From positions 3,563-35,235 of the forward strand of contig JBBBWG010001426.1 in assembly GCA_037176905.1 (NCBI GenBank): 31,673 nt of DNA, written 5' to 3'. Positions 1-9,058 of the stretch are shown here, piece after piece. This stretch comes from Azolla pinnata. Its lineage: Eukaryota; Streptophyta; Polypodiopsida; Salviniales; Salviniaceae. Both the position numbers and the translations under genes were made by a program. Every line of letters starts with the position of its first letter. Position 1 is the stretch's first letter. Below the pieces are notes generated by a model, which did no database searches, had not been told where the DNA came from, and saw only the letters and a program-made list of their open reading frames with translations.

Positions 1-271
1 TTGTTTTTACAACTTTAATGTTTATTTTTTCTTTATTTTTTCTTTATTTTTTTTCTTTATTTTTTTCTTTATTTTTTATTTTTTGTTTTTTAAAATTTTT
101 TTACTTGTTTTAATTTTTTGTTTTTTTGTTTTTTTGTTTTTTGTTTTTATTTTATTTTTACTTTTATTTTTACTTTTATTTTTTATTTTTATTGCTTTAT
201 TATTCGTGCTTTTCTGCATTTCTTTTTGTGTTAATAACTACTTGTTATTTGCTTATTTTGTTGTTTATAAT
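1..271. repeat. T-rich low-complexity tract
   Basis: The plus strand is almost entirely T with short TTTA, CTTT and TTTTG runs up to about position 240. Short apparent reading frames here encode only Phe/Leu/Ile runs and are composition artefacts. No gene is supported. The tract directly abuts the first inverted-repeat element, and its last bases (264-271, tttataat) form that element's left target-site duplication. Confidence 0.8.
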
Positions 272-722
272 GGAAAATTTACCAACAAAAAAAAACGCCT
301 ACCAGAATTATAATTACATTTTCACGCCTGCCAAAACTAGAAATTACAAATTAATGCCTAGTTTTCAGATTAACGCGCGCAATTGCTTGATTAACACCAA
401 ATCAAGCAGTTGTGAAGTCGATTAACATCAAATTAGATACTTGATTAAGTCTTAATCACTTAATATCAAAACCAAATTAACGTGTTGATAGATTAATTAG
501 ATTCTAGAATCACTAACTTTAGTTAGTCGAATGCAGTAAGGGAATCGACTGGGATCGATTAGTGGGAAGCGATCAGGAATAAAATCAATACTAGCGGAAT
601 TAATTGGGCGTTGATTTTTAGTGGAAGATAAGATTAAGTGTTAATCAATGATTCTGATTTCAGTAGGCCTTAAAATGTAATTTACAATTTGGGAAGGCGT
701 TTTTTTTTGGTAATTCTCCCTA
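272..722 (+). mobile_element. MITE copy 1 (Mutator-like, non-autonomous)
   Basis: The left end (about 272-355) and right end (about 645-722) are imperfect inverted repeats of roughly 75-80 bp. Each end carries two short subterminal motifs of the type acgcctacc, about 29 bp apart, like transposase-binding repeats. The element is flanked by tttataat at 264-271 and again at 723-730, a candidate target-site duplication of 8 bp (9 of 10 matching if extended). The interior is AT-rich and has no coding capacity. Long inverted repeats with an 8-10 bp duplication are typical of Mutator-like elements, which is an inference. The same family recurs at 1122-1554 and 4005-4402. Confidence 0.72.
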
Positions 723-1121
723 TTTATAATCATCTCCGCTTTTTTTTAACCTATTTATAGAATTTTTCTTCTCCCTCTTTTTTTATTTGTGTTTTCTCTA
801 TTTCTTTATTAATTTATCTTCTCTTTTTATGTATTCCGCATTCCCTTATTCATTGATTTATCTATTTATATATTTATCTGATTTATTTTCTGTTTTCCTT
901 CACCCTTTATTTGCTTTTTTTATTTATTTATCCCTTCGTCTGCTTTTTTTTCTTCAATTTCTCGCTCGAATTATTTATGCCATTTTCTATCGACATAATT
1001 TTGCGTGTCTTAAATAAATTCTATTTTATCTTCTATTTTGTTTCCTTTTGCAAATTGTTTTCCTTTTTGTGCTATTTTCTTCTGCTGTTTAAATAGGATT
1101 TTTAAATCTCATTTTTAGCGT
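723..1121. repeat. T-rich spacer between two MITE copies
   Basis: Pyrimidine-rich plus strand with many tttattta and tctattta words. The first 100 bases or so (721-820) resemble 10527-10625, including a shared ttataatcatctcc-like start and a shared cctatttatag. This is one of the landmarks tying the left part of the window to the region preceding formin copy B. No gene is supported. Confidence 0.6.
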
Positions 1122-1554
1122 TGGAGAATTACCAAAAATACGCCTGACAAAATTATAATTTATATTTTAACGCCTACTAAAACTAGAAAATAAAATTAAT
1201 GACTGCTCTTATTTCTCACTAAAAATTAACACGCAATCAATTCGATAAGTTTAATGTTAATCGATTTTATTCCTAATCTCTTCCTACTAATTTATTTTGA
1301 GTTGATTCCCTTATCATATTTGATCACCAAAAGTTAGCAATTTTATAATATAAGTAAGTTGATAAACACGTTAATTTTGTATCAATCAATTAATTGATTC
1401 GATGTTAAATGTGCTCACAATCAATGGATTTGGTGTTAATCGATTAATCGAGTGTTCAGTTTTGAAGATCAGGCTTTTCGACTTGTAATTCATGTTTTCA
1501 CAAGCGTTCGAAATGTAATTTATAATTTGGTTAGGTGATTTTTTCAAATTTTCA
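1122..1554 (-). mobile_element. MITE copy 2, inverted orientation
   Basis: The left end (from about 1122) and right end (to about 1554) are inverted repeats of the family seen at 272-722. The interior, read on the minus strand, aligns along its length with the plus-strand interior of copy 1, for example the gttaacaccaaatc and taagggaatc words, so this copy is inserted in reverse. The right terminus is more decayed than in copy 1, and I could not define a convincing target-site duplication. It has no coding capacity. Confidence 0.65.
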
Positions 1555-2477
1555 CTTACAATTTTGCCTTCCTTATCGATGGTATCGTGGCTAACCTTTT
1601 CTCTGTGAACATGATCTCTTTCCACAATACCAATGCAAATAGAAGTAAACAAATTATGATCATGGGGCCCCAACATCTGATCGAGTAGCCAAAATATCTG
1701 GATTCTCGAACTAGTCAGGGAAAGCCAGCTCCGAGATGTTCTTCCAGATCATATCAGATCAAATCTGCTTCAATCCTGATTTGTTCACAAACTTCTCTCT
1801 TTTCTCATATGGGCGTTGACAGAACATTTCAGTCCACAGCTCATTGAGAAGCTCTCTCCTCATCCACCGGACGGAATGAATGATTTGTAGAAGAATAAGA
1901 GTGATATAATAAAGGAAGGAGAGAAGTTGACAAGCATCTCGAACACGTGTATGTCCTCGTCTGTTTTTCCCGTTGCCCTACAATATACCAACTCTCTGAC
2001 CATTCCATGTGCCATGGTTGTCATCCTCACATCAATTGCGAAAACAGAAACTCCCAAAAGTCAGAGTGGCGCAATGCATCTCTTGCATCGAAATGAAGAA
2101 CAAAAGTTGCCCTCGTGCAATGAAATAACGACCTTCAAGTGTTCCCTGTAGCTTTGTAATAACTAATGATAAAATGAGGTATATATAGGTAAGATAAAAT
2201 GACTTTCAGGCATTTTGCACTATTTAAGCCATAATCTCGATCGCCCCCGATGTAATTAGGCCATCATCTCAATCGCTTGATGTAATTATTGCTGATTATG
2301 TAATATAGTTGGAGCATTCTCAAAGAAGTTGCTCCATTGTCCATTAACCTTTGATTTGGCTGAACCTTAATTTTAGCGACATTAACCTCCGATAATTACA
2401 TCAGTGGTGATCGAGAGTATGGCTGAATTAGTGTTAACACCGATTAGGAAATAACATTAGCAAGTCTAGAGATCAAT
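1555..2477. other. Gene-free stretch, possibly with a decayed gene fragment
   Basis: Mixed-composition DNA with no sustained reading frame. Positions 1590-1690 resemble 11440-11530 (shared catgatctctt, accaatgca and ttgaacccca-like words), supporting the large duplication. Between about 1860 and 2150 the minus strand has two short overlapping open frames with fairly protein-like composition. They are broken relative to each other and I do not recognise a family. At best this is a relic. Confidence 0.4.
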
Positions 2478-2546
2478 TTCTAATTTTTAATTTTAGTAGA
2501 CATTAAAATGTAATTTATAATTTTGTTAGACGTTTTTTGGTAAGTC
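2478..2546 (+). mobile_element. Solitary right end of the MITE family
   Basis: About 65 bp match the right terminal repeat of the elements at 272-722 and 4005-4402: the run ttttagtagacattaaaatg, then an AT-rich stretch, then gttagacgttttttggtaa. No matching left end was found nearby, so this appears to be a truncated element or one whose left side has decayed. Confidence 0.6.
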
Positions 2547-3529
2547 TCTCTAGTTTTAAATGCTTTATGTACAATGAATGCTTAAAGGACTTTCATGAAA
2601 TCATATGGATTCACTCTAGAAATAGTACAATAAATCATGTTACATGAAACCAAGAAGCATTTTCCATCGACAATCAGAAGAAAGAGTTCAGTGGAATCTC
2701 TAAATTGTAATTGTAATCGGGAGGGAGGAAACCTTGAAGCATTCATCAGCAATGCCATGCAAAGCGATATTTTCGAGCTGCAAACTAAGGAAGAAAATGA
2801 GGAATCTCAACCAGCTGCGAACGCTGTTGCGATTGTTTCCCGCCTGTTAACTCGGCAAAACGACTTAGACCATCGTGCTTGTTGTCGCCTTGGAGTGAGG
2901 GAATGACGCATATACCAAAGCCACCGGGGAGAGTGCTATGGTTTTAACAGACGTCGTACACAATTACAAATCACACTTGCACATGCTTGGAATAGATATT
3001 ATAAGATAAGAATAACAAAATACACTCTAAAAAAAAAAATGTGTGTGTGTGTGTGTGTGTACATGTAAATTTTCTAAACAACAATGCTCAAAAACACTCT
3101 CTCATGTGTATGTCGGATCAATGCCCATCCGAGATACAGGGGAGCTCATTCTCGATCTTCCAAATAACAGCTAAAAAATATGCTCTGAGCCTCTTTCTGC
3201 CACATGCAAAAGCTTGATCTAGTTTTAATTTGTTATTCAATAAAAAATATACTTTCATGCTTCGAAAAATGTCGCACGATTTTATTGTATCTAATAAAAC
3301 CATATTTTCATGCTCTGAACAATGTTGCATATTTATCAGAATGCGCCTTTAAGTTCCAAATTTACCAAACTTACCCCCCTATGTTCAAAAATAAATAATT
3401 ATATGCTCAAATATACAAGCCCTATTTACAATAAGGCCATTGTATACCTATATTGACCAATTTACACCATTTTATTTTTCAAGAAATATCATAAATCAAA
3501 TTAAATTATCAAAATTCCATGATATATCA
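2547..3529. other. Gene-free AT-rich stretch with TG microsatellite
   Basis: No gene is supported. Positions 3031-3061 are an A run followed by about ten TG dinucleotides. Positions 3245-3345 contain a diverged repeat of about 62 bp (ttcatgcttcgaaaaatgtc versus ttcatgctctgaacaatgtt). Positions 2634-2680 resemble 12412-12460 (gttacatgaaac versus gttagatgaaac, each followed by an agcatttt word), another landmark of the large duplication. An 89-codon open frame at 2637-2906 has no recognisable domain. Confidence 0.5.
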
Positions 3530-3866
3530 GATTGAAAGGTCACCTTAAAAACCAATTCTATGAATTTACACCGAGTTTTACTAGTTTAATCCCACAAGAT
3601 TGAAGTGACCAAAATTTAATCTTAGAACCAAAACATTTGATCACACACTAAGTTTTATAACTGGCATGCCATTTTGAAGCCAAGTTCCATGGATTAACAT
3701 AACAAATTGTGGCCAAAATGTTTAACTTAATATCATGAAAAACTTTGTTACCAAAATGTCATTTTAAATGAAATCAAAGATACAACTCTGTTATGAAAAT
3801 GTCATCTTAAACTAAAATTCATAATTCTACACTAAGTTTTGTTAGCAAAATGCAATCACAACTAAA
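3530..3866. repeat. Decayed minisatellite, period about 50 bp
   Basis: The words caaaatgtcat, cacactaagtttt, ttacaccgagttt and acactaagttttgtta recur at irregular spacing of roughly 40-60 bp, giving six or seven strongly diverged units of the same theme. It has no coding capacity. The array ends shortly before MITE copy 3. Confidence 0.55.
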
Positions 3867-4004
3867 TCTCCTTGATCTTATCAATTTCAAGAATATAAGA
3901 GAAACTAGAAGAAAAAAGGGATCCAATAACAAAAGGAGAAAGACCAAACTTAAACATAGAGAAATACCCACATGTAAGAGAGAGAGGGAGAGTACTAACC
4001 TATT

Positions 4005-4402
4005 TAGAATTTTGTTAAACACCTAACAAATTTATAAATAACATTTTAATGCCTACCAAAACTAGAAATTAAAAAATAACGTGCATTTGATCGAGTTAAC
4101 ACCAAATCAATCATTTGTGAGTCCAATTAGCATCAAATTAACTAATCGATCAAAGCTTAATTACTTGATAGACACCAAAGTAACACGTCAATCAATTAAT
4201 TACATCTGAAAATTGTTAGCTTTTGTTATTTGAACATAGTAAGGGAATCGATCAAGATCAATTAGCAGGAAGCGATTGGGAATGAAATCAATACAATTAA
4301 TTGGGTGCCGATGCTCAGTGGAAGATAAGATCAGGTGTTAATCTGTAATTTTTTATTTTCAGCAGGCGTTAAAATGTGGCGTTTTTTTTTGGTAATTCTC
4401 CC
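4005..4402 (+). mobile_element. MITE copy 3
   Basis: The left end (to about 4075) and right end (from about 4350) are inverted repeats of the same family as 272-722, and the interior has the same order of motifs (caccaaatcaatca, taagggaatcgatc, tgggtgccgatgctcagtgg). The right terminal repeat has lost roughly 15 bp in its middle. The word cctatttag occurs at 3999-4007 and 4401-4409, a candidate 7-9 bp target-site duplication overlapping the element edge. It lies just outside the exon-like segment at 4436. Confidence 0.7.
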
Positions 4403-4435
4403 TATTTAGTAAAAACCCATTTTCATGCTTCTGCG

Positions 4436-4639
4436 TGATGGAACCGAGACCTGTGAGAACGTGAGAATTTAGGGTTTAGCAGGAGGAAGCGAAGGAGGAG
4501 GAGGAGGAGGAGGAGCAGCAGCAGGAAGAAACCCTAGCTCGGACATCGCTCTCTGCGTCTTTGTTCTCTCTTCAGACCGACGAGGACGACGGGACTCGGC
4601 TTCTCGCGCTGATGGTGGCTCGATCCCATTGCTCAAGCC

Positions 4640-4670
<31 letters not shown>

Positions 4671-4785
4671 AAGAAGAAGAAGAAGAAGAAGGAGAAGAGG
4701 AAGAAGATCGCCGAAGAAGCCCGCTCGTACAAGTCCATTGATCGATGCGCTGCAGATTGACCGCGACATCTGTTTCAAGCCAAAG
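4436..4785 (+). other. Exon-like plus-strand segment with splice donor, copy A
   Basis: This segment starts near a telo-box-like ttagggtttag and contains a GGA/GCA-rich tract, an AAG microsatellite (4641-4690) and a G/C-rich stretch ending in caaag followed by gtacgag, a plausible donor after 4785. It is clearly duplicated at 14222-14476, also ending in gtacgag. No frame is conserved between the copies: the Lys/Arg-rich translations come from the microsatellite and shift frame. It may be the non-coding first exon of a transcript, or of an old gene running toward the formin. The function is not recognised. Confidence 0.4.
4641..4690. repeat. (AAG)n microsatellite
   Basis: About 17 near-perfect AAG units inside the exon-like segment. 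The corresponding place in the second copy has a short (GAG)n tract (about 14255-14285) instead, so the repeat has expanded differently in each copy. Apparent Arg- or Lys-rich proteins here are artefacts of the repeat. Confidence 0.9.
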
Positions 4786-4941
4786 GTACGAGGATCAAGC
4801 TGTTGTTTTCCGCTCTTACTCCTTAACTACCGACGAAAGAAGGAGAGCTATGCGAGAGAGGCGATGTGTGTGAGAGGGAGGGCCATAGCTAGAGAGAACA
4901 TGCTGCTTCACTACGATCCCCGAGATCATACATGCACCTGA

Positions 4942-6638
4942 TTTCAAAAGACAGGTTTTTATTCTAATAATCATTAGTCTATGCACATGGTCCGATTGGC
5001 TCAATCAACATGGTACCTGGAAACAAAATTAGGGCGATCTGGAAGTTGAAAGGAAGGTTGATTCCTCAGTTTTCTATACTAGTGAAACTTGGGTTTTGCT
5101 TTCGCCCAAAGATGTTCACTTAATGCAATTTGGCGAGGCAACACATCAGCTGCTTATGCGGGCCAGCTTGTGCTTAACAACCGATACCGTGCTTAGATAG
5201 GTCATCTTTTATCACTAGTACTTTTTTAGCCTTTTGATTGCAGTATAACCAAAAATTTCATGAAGGAAACAGAAGGCACATCCTGATGTGTGCACATTTG
5301 AAGAATAAATGGACCCACTTAACCTTTCCTTACGTTGCCTCACACACTCTCACATGCTCCGACCAAACTGTTTAGGATGTTATGCTGCTTTGGATGTATG
5401 GAGAATACTAGTTGTTCGAGTGATAGGATGCACACCAAGCCTTTTGTTGGGTGACCATAATTTCTCGATTGTCTCAGAGATATAATTAATCGGTTGCACA
5501 AGTAATCATCCACATGACATTACGAGGTTTTACATGTGTTGTTTTGGTTTGGGTGTGTTCTAAGTTCATAACACACACGAATCAAAGGCAAAGCAAGATA
5601 CACATGTACCTCCCCCATACAAAATACACAGGCACAGTCAAACACATTTTGAATAATTCAATGGTGTTACAGCTCATAGAACTAAAGTCTGATAGCTTAA
5701 AAGCTTGGATAGTGTCTTCCAACATGTTACCACAAGAAGAGTTACTCAAAACCCCAATTTGGTTGCCTTTACACCAAGCCTTGTGATGTCTAAATCATCC
5801 AATACAACAGCTAAAGAAAGCTCACAAAACCTATTTTGCTTCTGGTGCAATGTCCATCCCACCTTATAATCTCCTAGCCACATTTGAGATGGATTCCACC
5901 TACAAGTTCCATTACTTCTCGTGCAATGTCCATTCCCAGCTTATAACCTCGTAGCCATCTTTTGTGATGAACTCCAGTTACAAGCTGTATTCTCACCCAT
6001 GTTGTGTAAAACATGTCTAGCTAGCATATGCATGTTTCATGGCCAAGACTTCAGCCAACAGAATCAGAGTGCTCTTGGAAACTTTTCTAGAAATGCCTCC
6101 CCACAAATGTTGTTTTTAGCACGTATATTGGGACATATAACAAGCTAAATGCAGTTACCAGGAATCAGGATTCTCTTTCTGAGAAGGCCTGACAAACTTT
6201 GGTTATCGGTAACGACCCATTTTTATCAAAACCTTACGTATGAAACTCACTTTTAACCTACAACAAGCAGCATGTTGTTTATCATCATGACTGTACAATT
6301 TATTGTTTTATACTGACAATAGAGACCAAAAACCCAACTTTGGTTCTGCTAAGCTATGACAAATGGAGGAGGAATTCAAATATCAGGTCAGATATATACA
6401 TCTCTCTCTATATGTAAACCACCAGTGCAGGTGTCACAGGAATTGCATCCTCTTATTTGTTGTGCAAACAGTTATAAATATAAGACCGCTATGGACTGCA
6501 GAAAGTCACCAACCATTGTCATAAACATGGATACAAAGACGTATATGTGAGTATTTTGCACTTTCGTATTTGGATTTCAGAAACGGTGTACAGCATATGA
6601 TTTACAGGTGAGCTTTCTTTTCCAAGGTAAGCCATCTT
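4942..6638. other. Spacer downstream of formin A, colinear with 14627-15957
   Basis: No gene is supported. The spacer matches 14627-15957 over most of its length. Copy-specific differences are visible. About 290 bp (5514-5805) are present here and essentially missing in the other copy. A segment of about 77 bp (starting near gtgcaatgtccat) is tandemly doubled at about 5847-5995 here but single in the other copy. A tiny frame at 4900-4941 (MLLHYDPRDHTCT) is preserved in position in the other copy at 14585-14626. Confidence 0.6.
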
Positions 6639-8963
6639 TTACCTGTGAATCTTCATTTTGAGTGGTTTGGCAAGGTCTCGACACACCTTCTCCAACATAT
6701 GTGAAAAATCTGTAATTATCACAAACAATCTCAGGGGTTGTGTCTCTTTGGCATTCCCATAGAAGTAAGCCGTGGCTTTCTTCACTTTATCAAAAACATT
6801 CTCCAGATCCTCTTTTGCTTTCACAACATCATATTTGGCCTCAGAACAGAAGGTTTCCATGCTAGAAGCAAAAACGTCTTCAGCAGAGAAAGTATCTGTC
6901 GCCTGAGCTTTTACTTGAAAACTCGTTTCCAGCGTGTTCTCAATTCTGCGCAACCCGTTTTGCAGCTTCAACACTGCTTGAGACAATGCATCTGCATCCA
7001 CTCCTGCTGCTTTCTTCACACTTTCCAGCTCACTACATAATTCTATGACAATCTCTAAACCTCTACGCTTCACATAATTTTCGAGCTTCTGTCCTTCTGC
7101 CCCAGGTGATGAGCCTTGTTCATCATTTGGTTGTAAAGCTTTTTGACCTTCAGACTTAATAATTTGTTCAGTCACGAAATGGAGAAGTGTTGTTTTTCCA
7201 TCAGCACTCTTCACATCGACTAAATTTAAGAGTGCATCTAATTTGAATGCTTCTGCTTCACCATGGTTTGTTCCCTTGTTCATACGATTCCCTATCTTTA
7301 GCACAGCTTCCAATAATTTCAAGATCAATCTATTCTCTCGTACTTGAATACATGCAGCCTGTATTTTCCTAGCAGTCAGATACGAATATACAAAATGACA
7401 TAACCCAATTGCTGTATCACAACAACTAGACACTTATTTTTTTCTAGTTATCACTGTTGCAAAGATAGCTCATGACTTTAATACACTTGTGTGAGTGTAC
7501 CTTAGAATATGAAATTTTGGCTGCATAAAATGTACAACAAATACTATTGGCAATGGTTCTATTGTACTGAGAAGTTTTTTGTAGAAGGCAAGCGTCTTAA
7601 TGTAGACACGAATCCCTACTATGTGCATTAGTAATTGCCACATATTCTTACTCATGTAGTTGCCAAACGTGTAGAACCATGAATAGACCACAAAACACAT
7701 TTTCTTGCAACATTCTGTTATAGTACAGATTGAACAATGCAATCATGCTGTTGTTACACTAAGACTATGAGTAATGCACTGCAATTGAAGTGCACTGCTG
7801 TAAAGCATCATACCTCCAACATTTGTAATGTTTCTCGGACTTGAAGTAGTTCGTCCCTGAAAGAAGCCTTATAATGCATTGCCTGCAGGCGTTGAAATGC
7901 ATTCGGAATACCAAGAACAGCCTGAAGAAATTGCTCAGCTGGACTTAACTCTGATCTATCGCCAGAATAGTCTAGCAATGCCTTTTGTTCCTCTGTTGTC
8001 GGGGACATCTTCACCAGTATATCTAACAACTCCCCTTTCAAACCATCACCTGCAAAAGATGCGACATATATTCATAAACGAACTCCTTCTGAAAGGCATT
8101 ATATGCTATTTACAATCAATCCCAGAATGCACGAGCTTCTCAATATATCATCAAAGATATAAGAGTTAATCCAGCTTCTTGAATACTGATCCCTAAAGTG
8201 CCTCACTTGAATTAAATTTCAAATTAACTATATACCCTGAAGCAAGGCATCACAAATATCTTGTGTAGCAATATTACTGTTCCGCAACTGGATTGCAATA
8301 TTCTGAGCCTTCTTTGCATCTATAATTCCTTTCTTTTTAGCTGGTGCAACTCCCAAGCGGCCCAGTTTCTTTGCAGGGTTCGCTTTAAACAGCATTTCAA
8401 ATTCATCCACATTCAACCTAGGACAAACATCCAAGGAACCATGTTTTTTTTAGGATAATATAAGCAAGAGAAACAAAATTGGATAACAAGAAGAATCATG
8501 CAAATTAGTCAAATTAAATCTATACTCACTCAAAAGAACCTATCTTTGTCCGATGCCAGATTATGGATTGTGATGGGTCTGTAGAAACTTTATCCCAGTG
8601 AAAACGTTTCAGCTTTATTAGGTTTTCATGATCTGAAACTGGAGGTGGCTTATTAGCAGGCAGGCGAGGAGGAGGCGGCGGCGGTGATGGCCCCGGGCCA
8701 CAAGCCTCTGCCAATGATTGTGCAGCATCCTTTGTGCCATTATTTTCTGGTGTTTTACCATGTTGGCCTTTGACCTTGGATACAGGGTCTGTCACACCTG
8801 TTACAGGATTATAATTGAATGATTTCTGCTCCAAGTTCGAGTCTTGTTGCCAGTGTGAAGACTGGCTATCTTCATTACCATGATCAAGTAGATGTGAACT
8901 AGCAGTAGCTCTTGGATCTGGTTTCTTATTATGGTTCGTGGATATCCTGAAAAGGAAGTCCAT
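6639..8963 (-). CDS. Formin-like protein, class I-type FH2, copy A (short FH1)
   Basis: This gene encodes an actin-nucleating formin, an FH2 protein that caps and elongates actin filaments and draws on profilin-actin through FH1. The exons on the minus strand are 8963-8530, 8417-8236, 8049-7814 and 7358-6639, all with GT-AG borders and consistent phases. They give about 523 residues from the ATG at 8963, or 542 from the in-frame ATG at 9020. The exon breaks after GSF, after LLQ and after TLxxLE match the class I plant formin pattern as I know it. FH1 is reduced to a single SPPPPPP tract just before FHWDKV. FH2 motifs such as GNRMNKGTN and KTTLLHF are intact, but the family's LxKLxDxK reads LLNLVDVK (codon 7224-7226). 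No signal peptide, membrane segment or PTEN domain is visible, and upstream exons may be missing. By eye the last exon is about 85% identical to copy B at the protein level. It is probably expressed, but a decaying copy is possible. Confidence 0.85.
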
Positions 8964-9058
8964 GCTTGCTTGCAGTCTATACAAACACCAATCCCAACAT
9001 TTCCTGAAAGGGAAGCACATGCTTGCTTGCAGTCTATACAAACACCAAAGCTATGTTT
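8945..9058 (-). repeat. 57-bp tandem duplication at the formin A 5' end
   Basis: Two adjacent copies (8945-9001 and 9002-9058) share the run gcttgcttgcagtctataca and each contains an ATG followed by a Phe-rich codon string. The period is 57 bp (19 codons), so the frame is kept. On the minus strand each unit carries potential 3' splice sites (tttgtatag and ttttcag or ctttcag), so the acceptor and start codon are both doubled. Copy B has a single related tttgtatag at about 20185. Confidence 0.8.

Noticed and set aside
83..1096. Several Phe/Leu-rich small proteins resembling membrane peptides
   Set aside because: They come from T-rich low-complexity DNA, with no conserved signature and no codon structure.
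4561..4941. Arg-rich 126-residue protein on the plus strand
   Set aside because: The Arg run is the AAG microsatellite, and the flanking residues are not conserved in the duplicate at 14222-14626 apart from the short NYRRKKES and MLLHYDPRD strings. Not enough to call a gene.
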